From contig NZ_AWGF01000009.1 in assembly GCF_000495855.1 (NCBI RefSeq), positions 62,001 to 126,000 of the forward strand: a DNA stretch of 64,000 nucleotides, written 5' to 3'. Positions 17,078 through 26,920 of the stretch are shown one piece after another; the stretch's first letter is position 1, and each line of letters opens with the position of its first letter. The stretch is from Asticcacaulis sp. YBE204 (GTDB lineage Bacteria > Pseudomonadota > Alphaproteobacteria > Caulobacterales > Caulobacteraceae). The notes beneath the pieces are model-generated. The model searched no databases. It saw only the letters and a list, made by a program, of their open reading frames with translations, and had not been told where the DNA came from. Both the position numbers and the translations under genes were made by a program.

Positions 17078-17710
17078 CTACCGGATCACGAACAGGTAGC
17101 GCAGCACGTCGCGCAGTTCCAGCGCCAATGCCTTGCGGTCGATATGGGGGTTGGACACGGCGCGGATCATCATGCCGTCGAACAGCATCCCGATGATTTC
17201 ACCGCGGGCATCCAGCCGCTGCGGATCGCAATCGGCGTTCAGGCGGGTACACAGATGACGGCCCAGTTCGCGTTCCTGCACGTCGGCGGCCTGAACGATG
17301 GCGGCGACGCGCGGGTTGCGCGCGGCCTCGGCCAGCACTTCCAGCGCCAGCGCCGAATTGTCGGGACCGTACTTATGTTCCAGCGCGAAGTCGATGGTGT
17401 CGAGCAGGGTATCGAGCAGGTCTTCGTCCGCTGTCTGGTCCCATTCGGCGAACTTGGCGCGCATCTCGGCGAGATCGTTGGCGACGATGGCCTCGACGAT
17501 GGCTTCCTTGTTCTCGAAGTAACGGTAGATGACGCCGACGCTCATCTTCGCTTCCGCCGCAATGTCGGACATGGACGCGCCATGAAAGCCGGACTGTCTG
17601 ACGCAGCGCAGCGTGGCGTCGAGGATCTGTTGCTGGCGCGCTTCGCGACTCTGGCGAGGCTTGGAAACGGGGATTTCAGGCATGACGGGGGAGGGGGCAG
17701 GCTTATCCAT
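17078..17710 (-). CDS. TetR-family repressor of the first RND pump (inferred)
   Basis: A 210-residue TetR-family regulator. The helix-turn-helix (about residues 40-65) is MSDIAAEAKMSVGVIYRYF followed by ENKEAIVEAIV. The remaining ligand-binding half is divergent as usual for the family. It is transcribed away from the adjacent mfp-rnd-omf operon, and a 26-bp palindrome lies at that operon's promoter, so local repression relieved by a pump substrate is a sound inference. No strong ribosome-binding site marks the chosen ATG; the ATG nine codons in is an alternative. Confidence 0.88.
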   Translation of the reverse strand: MDKPAPSPVMPEIPVSKPRQSREARQQQILDATLRCVRQSGFHGASMSDIAAEAKMSVGVIYRYFENKEAIVEAIVANDLAEMRAKFAEWDQTADEDLLDTLLDTIDFALEHKYGPDNSALALEVLAEAARNPRVAAIVQAADVQERELGRHLCTRLNADCDPQRLDARGEIIGMLFDGMMIRAVSNPHIDRKALALELRDVLRYLFVIR

Positions 17711-17770
17711 CTATGATGGCTGATCCTTGGTACGTAAGGTGGTTAAGATTTTTTAATGTCGTTGCTTCGC

Positions 17771-17799
17771 TTGACATACATGAAAAAGGGGCTTAATGC
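17771..17799 (+). promoter_or_regulatory. Sigma70-type promoter of the first RND operon
   Basis: TTGACA at 17771-17776 is separated by 17 bases from TAATGC at 17794-17799. The predicted transcript start, about 17806, falls at the left edge of the palindrome at 17807-17832 and gives a leader of about 148 bases to the adaptor gene. Confidence 0.55.
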
Positions 17800-17806
17800 C
17801 ACTAAA

Positions 17807-17832
17807 AATGAGAATGATCGTTCACTCTCATT
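17807..17832. promoter_or_regulatory. TetR-type operator palindrome at the first pump promoter
   Basis: A 26-bp near-perfect inverted repeat: AATGAGA at 17807-17813 faces TCTCATT at 17826-17832, with inner TGA/TCA also matching; 11 of 13 pairs fit. It begins at the predicted transcription start, so a bound repressor would block the promoter. The likely binder is the divergent TetR protein. Confidence 0.6.
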
Positions 17833-17953
17833 CACTGCTGACATTTTTTTACATGCCTGTGCGACAGGTGTCTGTTAGTATTGCGTTGCACCCTTTGACA
17901 TAGCGCCGTGTGGCGACATTTTGAAGCGACTGAATTTTCCGGAGAGACCCCGC

Positions 17954-19165
17954 ATGACATCGCCCTCCTACATGATCAAGCCTGCTGCTGCGTTGCTGAT
18001 GCTCGGTTTGGCGCTCACCGCGTGCGGTAAGAAAGACGGCGGCGCGGGCGGCGGCATGGGCGGCGGCGGGCCGACCGAGGTCGGCGTCGTGGTCGTGGCG
18101 TCCGAGCCGGTCAATCTGACGGCGGAACTGTCGGGCCGCACCTCGGCCTATCTGATCTCGGATGTCCGTCCGCAGGTCGGCGGCATCGTCAAGGCGCGCT
18201 ATTTCACCGAAGGCGGCTACGTGAAGGCCGGTCAGTCGCTCTATCAGATCGATTCCGCGCCGTTCCAGGCCGAATACGCTTCTGCGCAGGCTCAGGTCGC
18301 TCAGGCCGAGGCCAATCTGACCTCGTCGCGTCTCAAGGCCGAGCGCTATGCCGAACTGGTCAAGATCAACGCCGTCTCCAAGCAGGACAATGACGACGCT
18401 CAGGCCGCCTATGCTCAGGCGAAGGCGACGGTGGCGACGGCCAAGGCCGGTCTGCAAACCGCCGGCATCAGCCTGAACTACACCAAGGTCATCGCGCCGA
18501 TTTCCGGCCGCATCGGCAAGTCGAACGTCACCCCCGGCGCGCTGGTCACGGCGTCGCAGACGGTGGAACTGGCCAAGATTCAGAACATCGACAGCGTCTA
18601 TCTCGATATCAACCAGTCGGTGAACGAACTGATGGCGCTCAAGCGCCGTACCGCCACGGGCCAGATCGGCGAGGCGGCGACCGCCGACGTCGAACTGATC
18701 CTCGAGGACGGCAGCGTCTATCCGCTCAAGGGCAAGCTGCAATTCTCGGATGTCAGTGTCGATGAGGCCACCGGCACGGTGACCCTGCGCGCCCTGTTCC
18801 CGAACCCGAACGGCACGCTTTTGCCGGGCATGTACGCCAAGGCGCGCATCGTCTCCGGCGTCGTAGGCAACGGCATTCTGGTGCCGCAGCCCGCCGTGAC
18901 GCGCGACCCCAAGGGCAACGCGCTCGTGATGGTCGTGTCCAAGGACAACAAGGCCGAGCAGCGTCAGATCAAGGTCGCCCAGACCGTCGGCGACAAGTGG
19001 CTGGTTACCGAAGGCCTTCAGGCCGGTGACAAGGTCATCGTCGAAGGCCTGCAAAAGGTCCGTCCGGATGCGCCGGTGAAGGCTTCGGTCATCACGGCAA
19101 CCAAGGAAGGTCAAGCCGCCGCTGCCCCTGCGGGTGAAAAGCCTGCCGAACAAAAGTCTAAGTAA
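17954..19165 (+). CDS. RND efflux periplasmic adaptor (pump 1)
   Basis: A 403-residue membrane-fusion protein of the AcrA/MexA type. The ATG at 17954 follows GGAGAG by 7 bases and gives a lipoprotein signal with LTAC (Cys24). A Gly-rich linker is followed by a barrel-sandwich half (SDVRPQVGGIVKARYFTEGGYVKAGQSLYQID). Next come a coiled-coil hairpin rich in Ala/Gln (about 95-170), the second lipoyl half (LNYTKVIAPISGRIGKS) and the beta-barrel and membrane-proximal domains. It bridges the RND transporter and outer-membrane channel encoded just downstream. It is the first gene of a three-gene operon. Confidence 0.95.
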   Translation: MTSPSYMIKPAAALLMLGLALTACGKKDGGAGGGMGGGGPTEVGVVVVASEPVNLTAELSGRTSAYLISDVRPQVGGIVKARYFTEGGYVKAGQSLYQIDSAPFQAEYASAQAQVAQAEANLTSSRLKAERYAELVKINAVSKQDNDDAQAAYAQAKATVATAKAGLQTAGISLNYTKVIAPISGRIGKSNVTPGALVTASQTVELAKIQNIDSVYLDINQSVNELMALKRRTATGQIGEAATADVELILEDGSVYPLKGKLQFSDVSVDEATGTVTLRALFPNPNGTLLPGMYAKARIVSGVVGNGILVPQPAVTRDPKGNALVMVVSKDNKAEQRQIKVAQTVGDKWLVTEGLQAGDKVIVEGLQKVRPDAPVKASVITATKEGQAAAAPAGEKPAEQKSK

Positions 19166-19279
19166 TTTAAGCGTTTAAATTTTGGCTGGTGGCAACTGAC
19201 GCCCGAAGTGCGTCTTTAATCCAGGTGGTTTCGCCGCCCGCCCAATTCAGACACCTCAGCTCCCTCCGAGGACACCGTC

Positions 19280-22200
19280 ATGATCTCGCGTTTCTTTATT
19301 CATCGACCTATTTTTGCCTGGGTGGTGGCCATCGTCATCATGATGGCGGGCCTGCTCTCGATCGCCAACCTGCCGGTGGCGCAGTATCCGCAGATCGCCC
19401 TGCCGCAGGTCTCGGTCTCGGCCTTCTATCCGGGGGCATCGGCCAAGACCGTCGAAGACTCGGTGACGCAGATCGTCGAGCAGCAGATGAAGGGCCTCGA
19501 CGGGCTCCTTTACATGAACGCGACCTCGGATTCGAGCGGTGCGGCCTCGATCACCCTGACGTTCAAGGCCGGGACCGATCCGGACATCGCGCAGGTTCAG
19601 GTTCAGAACAAGCTGCAATCGGCGACGCCGCTCCTGCCGCAGGAAGTGCAGCAGCAGGGCCTGACGGTCGCCAAGGCGACCAGCGGGTTCCTGATGGTGG
19701 TCGGGCTTTACTCCGACGACGCGACGGTGACCAATGCCGACCTCGGCGACTATCTGCAATCGACCATCGTCGATCAGGTCAGCCGTGTCGACGGGGTGGG
19801 CACGATCCAGAACTTTGGGTCGCAATACGCCATGCGCATCTGGCTCGACCCTGCCAAGCTGAACAGTTTCAGCCTGACGCCCACCGATGTCATCGCGGCC
19901 ATTCGCGCCCAGAACACCCAGGTGTCCGCCGGACAACTGGGCGGCCTGCCGTCGGTCAAGGGCACGGCGCTCAATGCCACGATCACGGCGCAGTCGCGCC
20001 TGACCACGATCGAGCAGTTCCGCAATATCATCGTCAAGAACGCCTCAACCGGCGCGGTGGTCAAACTGTCCGACGTGGCGCGCATCGAACTGGGCGCGCA
20101 GCAATATACCGGTACTGCCAAATATAATGGCCGTCCGGCGGCGGGCATCGCCCTCAGTCTGGCGACGGGCGCCAACGCGCTCGATACCGCCAATGCCGTC
20201 AAGGCCAAGATGGTCGAGCTTGAGAAAAACTTCCCCAAGGGTTACCACTATGTCGTGCCGTATGACACGACGCCGTTCATCGAGCTGTCGATCCACGAAG
20301 TGGTCAAGACCCTGATCGAAGCCGTCGTGCTTGTCTTCGTCGTCATGTTCCTATTCCTGCAAAACTGGCGCGCGACGATCATTCCGACCATCGCCGTGCC
20401 GGTGGTTCTGCTCGGTACCTTCGGCGTGCTGGCGGCCTTTGGCTACTCGATCAATACGCTGACCTTGTTCGGTCTGGTGCTGGCGATCGGTCTGCTGGTC
20501 GACGACGCTATTGTCGTCGTCGAGAACGTCGAACGCGTGATGACCGAGGAAAAGCTGCCGCCGATGGCCGCGACCCTCAAGTCGATGGAAGAAATCACCG
20601 GGGCGCTGATCGGTATAGCGCTGGTCCTGTCGGCGGTGTTCATCCCCATGGCCTTCTTCGGTGGCTCTCAGGGCGTCATCTACCGCCAGTTCTCGATCAC
20701 GCTCGTCTCGGCCATGGCCCTGTCGGTCGTTGTGGCCCTGATCCTGACGCCCGCGCTCTGCGCCCACCTGCTCAAGCCGGTCGATGACGCGCACCACCAT
20801 GAAAAGAAGGGCTTCTTCGGCTGGTTCAACCGCAACTTCGACCGCATGGCCAACGGCTACCGCGGTATCGTGTCGAAGATTCTTGGCCAGAGCGTTCGGT
20901 ACATGGTGGTCTTTGCCGTGATCGTCGGCCTGATGGTCCTGCTGTTCACCCGCATCCCGACCTCATTCCTGCCGGACGAAGACCAGGGCATCCTGTTCAC
21001 CATCGTGCAGTTGCCGCCGGGTGCCGCCGAAGAGCGCACCAATGCCGTGCTGGATCAGATTGGCGCGCACTTCCGCAAAGAGGAGGCCGTCGAAGCGGTC
21101 TTTACCGTGTCGGGCTTCTCCTTCTCCGGTCCGGGTCAGAATGCCGGTCTGGCTTTCGTTCGCCTCAAGGACTTCCACGACCGCAAGGGCGACAACCTCA
21201 AGGCCCCGGCCGTCGCCGGTCGTGCCATGGGCGCCTTCAGCCAGTTCCGCGACGCCATGGCCTTTGCCATCGTGCCGCCGGCGGTGTCCGAACTCGGTAA
21301 CTCGTCGGGCTTCGACCTTCAGCTCAAGGACGTCGGCGGCCTCGGCCACGATGCCCTGCTCAATGCCCGCAACCAGATCCTTGGTATGGCGGCGCAGAAC
21401 CCGGCCCTGATGGCCGTGCGTCCGAACGGCATGGAAGACACGCCGGAACTGAAGCTCGAAATCGATCAGACCGCCGCCGGTTCGATGGGCGTCAGCCTGG
21501 CCGACATCAATGCGACGCTGTCGACCGCGATGGGCGGGGCCTATGTCAACGACTTCATCGACCGCAACCGCGTCAAGAAGGTTTTCGTACAGGCCGATGC
21601 ACCGTTCCGCATGAAGCCGGAAGACCTGAACCAGTGGTACGTCCGCAACGATCAGGGCGAGATGGTGCCGTTCACGGCGTTTGCCACCTCGCACTGGGCC
21701 TACGGTTCGCCGCGTCTGGAGCGTTACAACGGTTCGCCGTCGATGAACCTTCAGGGCATGGCCTCGCCGGGTCACTCATCGGGTCAGGCCATGGCCGCTA
21801 TGGAAGAGATCATCGCCACGCTGCCCGCCGGGATTTCCTACGAGTGGACGGGCCTGTCGCTTCAGGAAAAGCAGTCCGGCGCCGAAGCCCCGATGCTTTA
21901 CGCCCTGTCGATCTTCGTGGTCTTCATCCTGCTGGCGGCGCTCTATGAAAGCTGGTCGATCCCGGTCGCCATCGTCATGGTCATCCCGCTCGGCGTCCTG
22001 GGGGCACTGCTCGCCACCATGCTGCGTGGCCTGTCGAACGACATATATCTTCAGGTGGCCTTGCTGACCATTATCGGTTTGTCGGCGAAGAACGCCATCC
22101 TGATCGTGGAATTCGCCAAGCATAACCACGAACGCGGCATGGACCTGATCGAGGCCACCCTGCAAGCCGCCCGCGTCCGCCTGCGTCCGATCATCATGAC

Positions 22201-22474
22201 GTCGCTGGCCTTCACCTTCGGCATCCTGCCGCTCTTCTTCGCCAATGGCGCGGGGTCGGGCAGCCAGAACGCCATCGGTACCGGCCTTGTCGGCGGCATC
22301 CTGTCGGCGACCTTCCTGGCGGTGTTCTTTATTCCTCTCTTCTTCGTCATCATTGAAAAACTGTTCAAAGCCGACGAAAAACACCTTAAAGCTCAGGCTG
22401 ACGAACGTCTGGCGCTGGCGGCGCTGGAACAATCGAGACAAAACCGTGCCGATCACACTCCGGAAGGTCACTAA
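19280..22474 (+). CDS. RND multidrug efflux transporter (pump 1)
   Basis: A 1064-residue inner-membrane proton-driven pump of the AcrB/MexB (HAE1) family. It opens with [20 protein letters not shown]. The proton-relay pair Asp-Asp is in [18 protein letters not shown] and the partner Lys in [15 protein letters not shown]. There are two periplasmic porter regions between helices 1-2 and 7-8 and twelve helices in all. Full length, it lies 114 bases after the adaptor, with GAGGA before the ATG, and one base before the channel gene. The substrate is unknown. Confidence 0.97.
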   Translation: MISRFFIHRPIFAWVVAIVIMMAGLLSIANLPVAQYPQIALPQVSVSAFYPGASAKTVEDSVTQIVEQQMKGLDGLLYMNATSDSSGAASITLTFKAGTDPDIAQVQVQNKLQSATPLLPQEVQQQGLTVAKATSGFLMVVGLYSDDATVTNADLGDYLQSTIVDQVSRVDGVGTIQNFGSQYAMRIWLDPAKLNSFSLTPTDVIAAIRAQNTQVSAGQLGGLPSVKGTALNATITAQSRLTTIEQFRNIIVKNASTGAVVKLSDVARIELGAQQYTGTAKYNGRPAAGIALSLATGANALDTANAVKAKMVELEKNFPKGYHYVVPYDTTPFIELSIHEVVKTLIEAVVLVFVVMFLFLQNWRATIIPTIAVPVVLLGTFGVLAAFGYSINTLTLFGLVLAIGLLVDDAIVVVENVERVMTEEKLPPMAATLKSMEEITGALIGIALVLSAVFIPMAFFGGSQGVIYRQFSITLVSAMALSVVVALILTPALCAHLLKPVDDAHHHEKKGFFGWFNRNFDRMANGYRGIVSKILGQSVRYMVVFAVIVGLMVLLFTRIPTSFLPDEDQGILFTIVQLPPGAAEERTNAVLDQIGAHFRKEEAVEAVFTVSGFSFSGPGQNAGLAFVRLKDFHDRKGDNLKAPAVAGRAMGAFSQFRDAMAFAIVPPAVSELGNSSGFDLQLKDVGGLGHDALLNARNQILGMAAQNPALMAVRPNGMEDTPELKLEIDQTAAGSMGVSLADINATLSTAMGGAYVNDFIDRNRVKKVFVQADAPFRMKPEDLNQWYVRNDQGEMVPFTAFATSHWAYGSPRLERYNGSPSMNLQGMASPGHSSGQAMAAMEEIIATLPAGISYEWTGLSLQEKQSGAEAPMLYALSIFVVFILLAALYESWSIPVAIVMVIPLGVLGALLATMLRGLSNDIYLQVALLTIIGLSAKNAILIVEFAKHNHERGMDLIEATLQAARVRLRPIIMTSLAFTFGILPLFFANGAGSGSQNAIGTGLVGGILSATFLAVFFIPLFFVIIEKLFKADEKHLKAQADERLALAALEQSRQNRADHTPEGH

Positions 22475-22475
22475 T

Positions 22476-23843
22476 ATGCGTCTGTTTCTGAAACCTGCCC
22501 TTCTGGCCGCTGCCGGTGCGGTGACGCTCTCGGCCTGTACCCTGGCCCCGACATACGAGCGCGGTACCCTGCCGGTCACCGATCAGTTCCCGACCGCCTC
22601 CACGGCGCAGGGGGCCTCCGCCGAGACCCTGAGCTGGAAACAGGTTCTGCTCGATCCGCGTCTGCAAAGCGTGGTCGATCAGGCCCTGACCAACAACCGC
22701 GACCTGCGTGTGGCGGTGCTCAATGTCGAGCGCGCCCGCGCCCAGTACCGCATTCAGCGCGCCTCGCTGTTTCCGGCGCTCGACGGGACGGTCAGCGGTC
22801 GAAAGGCCGATACCGGCGCGGGTGAAACCGAGTCCTATTCCGCCGATATCGGCGCGTCTTGGGAACTGGACCTGTTCGGTCGTGTGCGCTCTTTGAGCGA
22901 CTCCGCCCTGCAATCCTATTTCGCCGTTGAGGAAAACCGCAAGGCGGCCCAGATCAGCCTGATCTCGGCGGTGGCCAGCGCCTGGCTGAACCTCGGGGCC
23001 GATCAGGATCAGCTGCGCCTGTCGCGTGAGACCCTGCGCCTGCGCGAGGACAGCCTCAACCTGACGCAACGTCGCTTCGATCTGGGGGCGACCTCGGCAC
23101 TGGAACTGCGTCAGATCGAAACCCTGGCCGAACAGGCCCGCGCCGACGTCGCGCAACTGGAAGCCACGGTGCAGCAGGACAAGAACGCCCTGCGCCTGCT
23201 GGTCGGGGCCGAAGTCGCCGCCGATCTTCTGCCGGACACCTTGCCGGAAAACGCCATCCTGGCCGACCTGCCGGCGGGCGTGCCGTCCGAAGTCCTGCTC
23301 AAGCGCCCGGACGTCGTGGCGGCGGAATATACGCTGAAAGGTGCCAATGCCGATATCGGCGCGGCGCGCGCGGCCTTCTTCCCGCGCATTTCCCTGACCG
23401 GCAGCGTGGGTAAGGCCTCGACCGATCTGGGCAATCTGTTCGACGGCGGCAGCACCTGGAGCTATGGCCCGTCGATCTCGATCCCGATCTTCTCGGGCGG
23501 GGCCAATACCGCCAATCTCGAAGCCACGCGCAAGGCGCGCGACATCGCTCAGGCGCAATACGAAGGTGCTATTCAGGCGGCCTTCCGCGACGTGGCCGAC
23601 GAATTGGCCACGCGTTCGACGATCGATCGTCGTCTGGCGGCGCAGACCCGCGTCGTCGAAGCGGCGACCGAGACCCAGACCCTGTCGCAGGCTCGTTTCG
23701 ACCGCGGTGTCGATTCGCGCCTGACCCTGACGGATGCGCAACGCACGCTTTACGGCGCGCAACAGACCCTGATCGGCGTGCGCCTGGTGCGCTCGCTCAA
23801 TCTGGTCAATCTGTACGCCACGCTGGGCGGTGGGTTGAATTAA
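22476..23843 (+). CDS. Outer-membrane efflux channel lipoprotein (pump 1)
   Basis: A 455-residue TolC/OprM-type factor. The ATG at 22476 comes one base after the transporter stop codon and gives a lipoprotein signal with LSAC (Cys21). Family segments are LNVERARAQYRIQRASLFP, SWELDLFGRVRSLSDSALQ, RRFDLGATSALELRQIETL and RPDVVAAEYTLKGANADIGAARAAFFP. Two repeated beta-barrel and alpha-barrel halves are evident. It completes the tripartite pump. A repeat element follows. Confidence 0.95.
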   Translation: MRLFLKPALLAAAGAVTLSACTLAPTYERGTLPVTDQFPTASTAQGASAETLSWKQVLLDPRLQSVVDQALTNNRDLRVAVLNVERARAQYRIQRASLFPALDGTVSGRKADTGAGETESYSADIGASWELDLFGRVRSLSDSALQSYFAVEENRKAAQISLISAVASAWLNLGADQDQLRLSRETLRLREDSLNLTQRRFDLGATSALELRQIETLAEQARADVAQLEATVQQDKNALRLLVGAEVAADLLPDTLPENAILADLPAGVPSEVLLKRPDVVAAEYTLKGANADIGAARAAFFPRISLTGSVGKASTDLGNLFDGGSTWSYGPSISIPIFSGGANTANLEATRKARDIAQAQYEGAIQAAFRDVADELATRSTIDRRLAAQTRVVEAATETQTLSQARFDRGVDSRLTLTDAQRTLYGAQQTLIGVRLVRSLNLVNLYATLGGGLN

Positions 23844-23910
23844 GCGATCCGGCTTGCCGGAGGATGGGGCGGGGTTACAAAACCATAGAGAGCCGTCTTA
23901 TCCAAATACA

Positions 23911-24111
23911 CTCCCTCCTCCCTGTCGCGCAGCGATGGGGAGGTGGCAGTCTGCGACGCAGACTGCCGGAGGGGGATGACTCCGAAATTCCCAGCCCGTT
24001 GAACAGCTTGGCGTTACCCCCTCCGCCTCAACGCTTTGCGTTTCGGCCACCGCTGGCGAAGGCTATACCTTCGCTGACGCTATACCCCACGCAAGCGTAG
24101 GGAGGAGGGAG
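23911..24111. repeat. Intergenic inverted-repeat element, type I (copy B)
   Basis: This 201-bp element fills most of the 307-base gap between the convergent pump channel and LytTR genes; I see no gene in that gap. The ends are CTCCCTCCTCCCT and AGGGAGGAGGGAG. An inner hairpin GGCAGTCTGCG/CGCAGACTGCC follows the left end. It is longer than the other copies because of extra sequence in the right half. Confidence 0.8.
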
Positions 24112-24150
24112 GTTCGCGGGAATGCGAGTGTCTGCTAAAACCCTTCCGCT

Positions 24151-24960
24151 TCAGGCGGGTTTTTTGTGTCCTAATCTCGTTAGAACCGCATCGCGGCAGG
24201 TGCGGCTGACGGCCAGTTCCGCGCCGGACTCCAGCGTCAGCACCCAACTGTCGGCTAGCAAGGCAGTACTGCGGACCTTCCCCAGATTGACAAGGCTGGA
24301 GCGGTGAGTACGCACGAAAACCGCCGGGTCGAGCCGCTCGGACAGCGCGCTCAGGGTTTCGCGCATCAGGCCTTCGCGGCCATTCCAGTTGACGACGACG
24401 TAGTTCCCGGCGGCGGCGAACCATTCGACTTCGCTCAGGTTGACAGCGGTCTTGCGACGTCCGGTCGATACCCAGAGGCGCTCCTCGGTGGCCGGTGGGG
24501 TGCCGCGGGCTTCATCGAGTGCAGCTTGCAGCGCGCTCGCACGCTCGCGCTCCACGACCGCCAGACGGTAGGCGCGCAGGGCGGCGACCGAAGCCGCAAT
24601 AGCCGTGGCGATCAGCACCTCTACAGGCAGGCGGTACAACCAGCCGCGAAACGACGGTGCGCTGTCGGCGAAAAGCCATGATAACCCGACACTGATTCCG
24701 CCGTGCAGAAACGTATAGGCGGCAATCGTGGGGTAAAGCGCGATGAGGAATTTCACACTCAGGCCCAGCCGTCGCGCCAGCCAGAGGACAAGGGCGGCAA
24801 AGGGAAGCCACGTGCCATAGTTCAGCCCTTGCCACAGGAGTGCCGCTGTCCACGACATCGTGCCGCCGCTCAGGTCGCGCGCGGCGGTGGCCGCAAACCC
24901 GACGGTTTCGCCGTAAATCAGCCCGGTCAGGGCAAGGGGCCACCAGCTCGGCAGTTTCAT
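24151..24960 (-). CDS. Membrane-anchored LytTR DNA-binding regulator
   Basis: A 269-residue protein. The first half has about four hydrophobic segments (LALTGLIYGETVGFAATAA, LPFAALVLWLARRLG, FLIALYPTIAAYTFLHGGI, VEVLIATAIAASVAALRAY). The C-terminal LytTR domain (about 165-265) has LWVSTGRRKTAVNLSEVEWF, AAAGNYVVV and VRTHRSSLVNLGKV. The start ATG at 24960 overlaps the stop codon of the upstream DUF2306 gene as ATGA, so the two are translationally coupled. It likely acts as a one-component regulator with a membrane sensor, perhaps controlling its own operon as many LytTR/membrane-partner pairs do. The signal is unknown. Confidence 0.87.
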   Translation of the reverse strand: MKLPSWWPLALTGLIYGETVGFAATAARDLSGGTMSWTAALLWQGLNYGTWLPFAALVLWLARRLGLSVKFLIALYPTIAAYTFLHGGISVGLSWLFADSAPSFRGWLYRLPVEVLIATAIAASVAALRAYRLAVVERERASALQAALDEARGTPPATEERLWVSTGRRKTAVNLSEVEWFAAAGNYVVVNWNGREGLMRETLSALSERLDPAVFVRTHRSSLVNLGKVRSTALLADSWVLTLESGAELAVSRTCRDAVLTRLGHKKPA

Positions 24961-25583
24961 GGAACGACTTTCGTTTCCCTCTTTTCGCTCAGATGTACGG
25001 CTAATAGCAAGACCATGACGACCAGCCCGATCAGCGAGGGTGCCAGTTGGCTCCACGGCTGACCGGCGGGCCAAAGATTGCCGAGCCCTGCCGAGGCCAT
25101 CGCAAAATAAGCCCCGGTCATCTTGAGGCCGTGGTCGATATGGCGGATCCGCGTCCATGTCGCGCGCCACAGGGAGCGGCTCAGGTCGTAGAGGGCGATT
25201 GTGCTGAGGAAGCCGAGGATCGAATAGCCGATCACCGGCGGCCACGACCGGTTGGCGTTATGCATGTTCAACGCCAGCCAGACGCACGCGCCGAGCATCG
25301 CCAGCGCCATCAGGGTGTCGATGGTGTTGAGCCGTTTCAGCGCCCGCAAACCGCCGATGAACTGGTAGCTAGCCGATAGCGTCGCCATGATGAGCGGGGC
25401 GGGCTGCGGGTAAAAGGTGACGCCGATCACCGCGCAACCCAGCACGAAGCTGCCTGCGATGACGAACAGCCAGCCGGTGAAGCGATGCCAGCGGCTGCCT
25501 TTTGCGGTCAGGAGCGGAAACAGGCCGAGGCCAAGGGCGGCGCAACCGGCGGCGATATGGGTAAGGATGTTGAGCGTGTGCAT
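24957..25583 (-). CDS. DUF2306-like membrane protein, partner of LytTR gene
   Basis: A 208-residue integral membrane protein with about six or seven helices. MHTLNILTHIAAGCAALGLG and KGSRWHRFTGWLFVIAGSFV are typical of DUF2306 proteins. The ATG at 25583 is preferred because it begins the conserved N-terminus. The stop overlaps the start of the LytTR gene (ATGA). Function is not known. The coupled arrangement suggests it senses or modulates the LytTR regulator's membrane half, as in other LytTR/membrane-inhibitor pairs; that is inference. Confidence 0.8.
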   Translation of the reverse strand: MHTLNILTHIAAGCAALGLGLFPLLTAKGSRWHRFTGWLFVIAGSFVLGCAVIGVTFYPQPAPLIMATLSASYQFIGGLRALKRLNTIDTLMALAMLGACVWLALNMHNANRSWPPVIGYSILGFLSTIALYDLSRSLWRATWTRIRHIDHGLKMTGAYFAMASAGLGNLWPAGQPWSQLAPSLIGLVVMVLLLAVHLSEKRETKVVP

Positions 25584-25660
25584 GACACCGCTGTGGCCGT
25601 TTCGCGCGGACCTGAACAGGGCGTGCGGGACGAACAACAGCGAGGAGGGATGAACACCCT

Positions 25661-25776
25661 AAGCATCCCCCCTGATATCAGGGGGGAACCCGGCGAAGCC
25701 GGAGGGGGGTTATAGAGCGGTATTAACCCCACCCCCCGCCTGTTGGCGGGTACCTCCCCTAAAATTAGGGGAGGGG
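25661..25776. repeat. Intergenic inverted-repeat element, type II (copy C)
   Basis: A 116-bp element between the propeller glycosidase and DUF2306 genes. It contains a perfect 20-bp palindrome centred on GATATC (CCCCCCTGAT and complement, 25667-25686) and a right-end palindrome CCTCCCCTAA...TTAGGGGAGG at 25753-25774. It is the inverted counterpart of the copy at 37972-38134, with which it shares the 20-bp palindrome exactly. Confidence 0.8.
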
Positions 25777-25784
25777 CGTAATGC

Positions 25785-26801
25785 CTACTTCGGAGCCTTT
25801 AACCGCGCATCGAATTTCGCCTCACGATCGACCGTCAGCCAGCCGTCGGCTCCGATTTTCAACTCGGCCACCTGTATGACCGTGCGTTGTCCATAGCTCG
25901 GATCGCTGGCGGCTTCGGGGGCCTTGTACTGATGGACGAAGTAATAGATCAGGGCTTTCCCATCGTTAACGATCACGTCCGGGTGCTGGCCCTTGTCATT
26001 GTCGGTTGGTTGCAGGCCGGGCTGTTCCAGCAGGCGCGTCGGCTGCGGTGTCCAGGTCTTGAGGTCGTCGGAGCGCAAAACCATCAGGCCCTTCCACACA
26101 TCGGCGATCAGCCAGTAATGGCCGCCGAACTGAAACACCTTCGGGCCTTCGGCATTGGTGTCGATGACCGGGTCGGGCTGACGGACCCAAGATTTCAGAT
26201 CGGGGCTTTCCAGCGTGAACAGGCGGCTGCCCTTGCGCTCGTCCTTGAACCACAGGCGGTAGACGCCGTCCTTCTTGACGACGCTGGCGTCGATGGCGCG
26301 GTCGGTACCCAGCGCCAGCCGGTCGCTGCACGCCCACGTTTTCAGGTCCGGACTGGTCAGGTGGACGATGAACCGGTCGCCCTGCCAGTTTTTGAACACG
26401 CCCGGCACGACGGTCAGCCACATGTGGTAGGTGCCGTTTTCCTCATACAGTTCGGGCGCCCACAGGGTCTCGCCGGTACAGGCCGCCGGGACGCTGGCTG
26501 TGCCCTGATAGTCCCATTTCACGCCGTCCTTCGACGACGCGATGCCGATGGCCGTGCCGTGGACCCAGCTCACGTCCTTGTCCGGCAGTTTCAGCGTGGC
26601 GCGGCGGTTGGTGTAGAACATCTTCCAGTCCTTCGCCGCCTTGTCGTAGACGATGGAGACGTCCGCCGCGCCGTCGTAGACAGGATCGCGGAACAGCGGC
26701 TTGGGTGCGACGCCCGATCCGCTGGTGACGTGGGCGCAGCCTGCCAAAGAAAGAGGGATGAGCGTCAGCGCGGCAAGCGTAAGAAGAAGGGCCTTTTTCA
26801 T
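25785..26801 (-). CDS. Five-bladed propeller glycosidase-like lipoprotein (GH43-like)
   Basis: A 338-residue exported protein with lipobox LAGC (Cys22). The body has repeated blades with aromatic motifs: VSIVYDKAAKDWKMFYTNRR, LWAPELYEENGTYHMWLTV, IDASVVKKDGVYRLWFKDE and GPKVFQFGGHYWLIAD, as in the GH43/GH62/GH117 beta-propeller clan. Candidate catalytic acids are Asp in GAADVSIVYD and RAIDASVV and Glu in NAEGPKVF; I cannot confirm which act. The substrate is unknown, probably a plant or algal side-chain sugar. It is near a GH2 gene but separated by DoxX. Confidence 0.75.
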   Translation of the reverse strand: MKKALLLTLAALTLIPLSLAGCAHVTSGSGVAPKPLFRDPVYDGAADVSIVYDKAAKDWKMFYTNRRATLKLPDKDVSWVHGTAIGIASSKDGVKWDYQGTASVPAACTGETLWAPELYEENGTYHMWLTVVPGVFKNWQGDRFIVHLTSPDLKTWACSDRLALGTDRAIDASVVKKDGVYRLWFKDERKGSRLFTLESPDLKSWVRQPDPVIDTNAEGPKVFQFGGHYWLIADVWKGLMVLRSDDLKTWTPQPTRLLEQPGLQPTDNDKGQHPDVIVNDGKALIYYFVHQYKAPEAASDPSYGQRTVIQVAELKIGADGWLTVDREAKFDARLKAPK

Positions 26802-26920
26802 CGGACGGTTCCTGTTTTTTATTTGTCTGACTTATAGGCGGCACGGACGCGGCGCGCAAATAAAAAGCGCCCGCCGCTCCGGGGGAGGAGAGCGGCGGGC
26901 GAAGGTTTAGGCAAAAGCGT

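Noticed and set aside
24147-24168. Small CCGC/GCGG hairpin with T-run between the pump-1 channel and LytTR genes
   Set aside because: The stem is only four to five bases and the sequence is the last codons of the LytTR gene. It is not called as a terminator.
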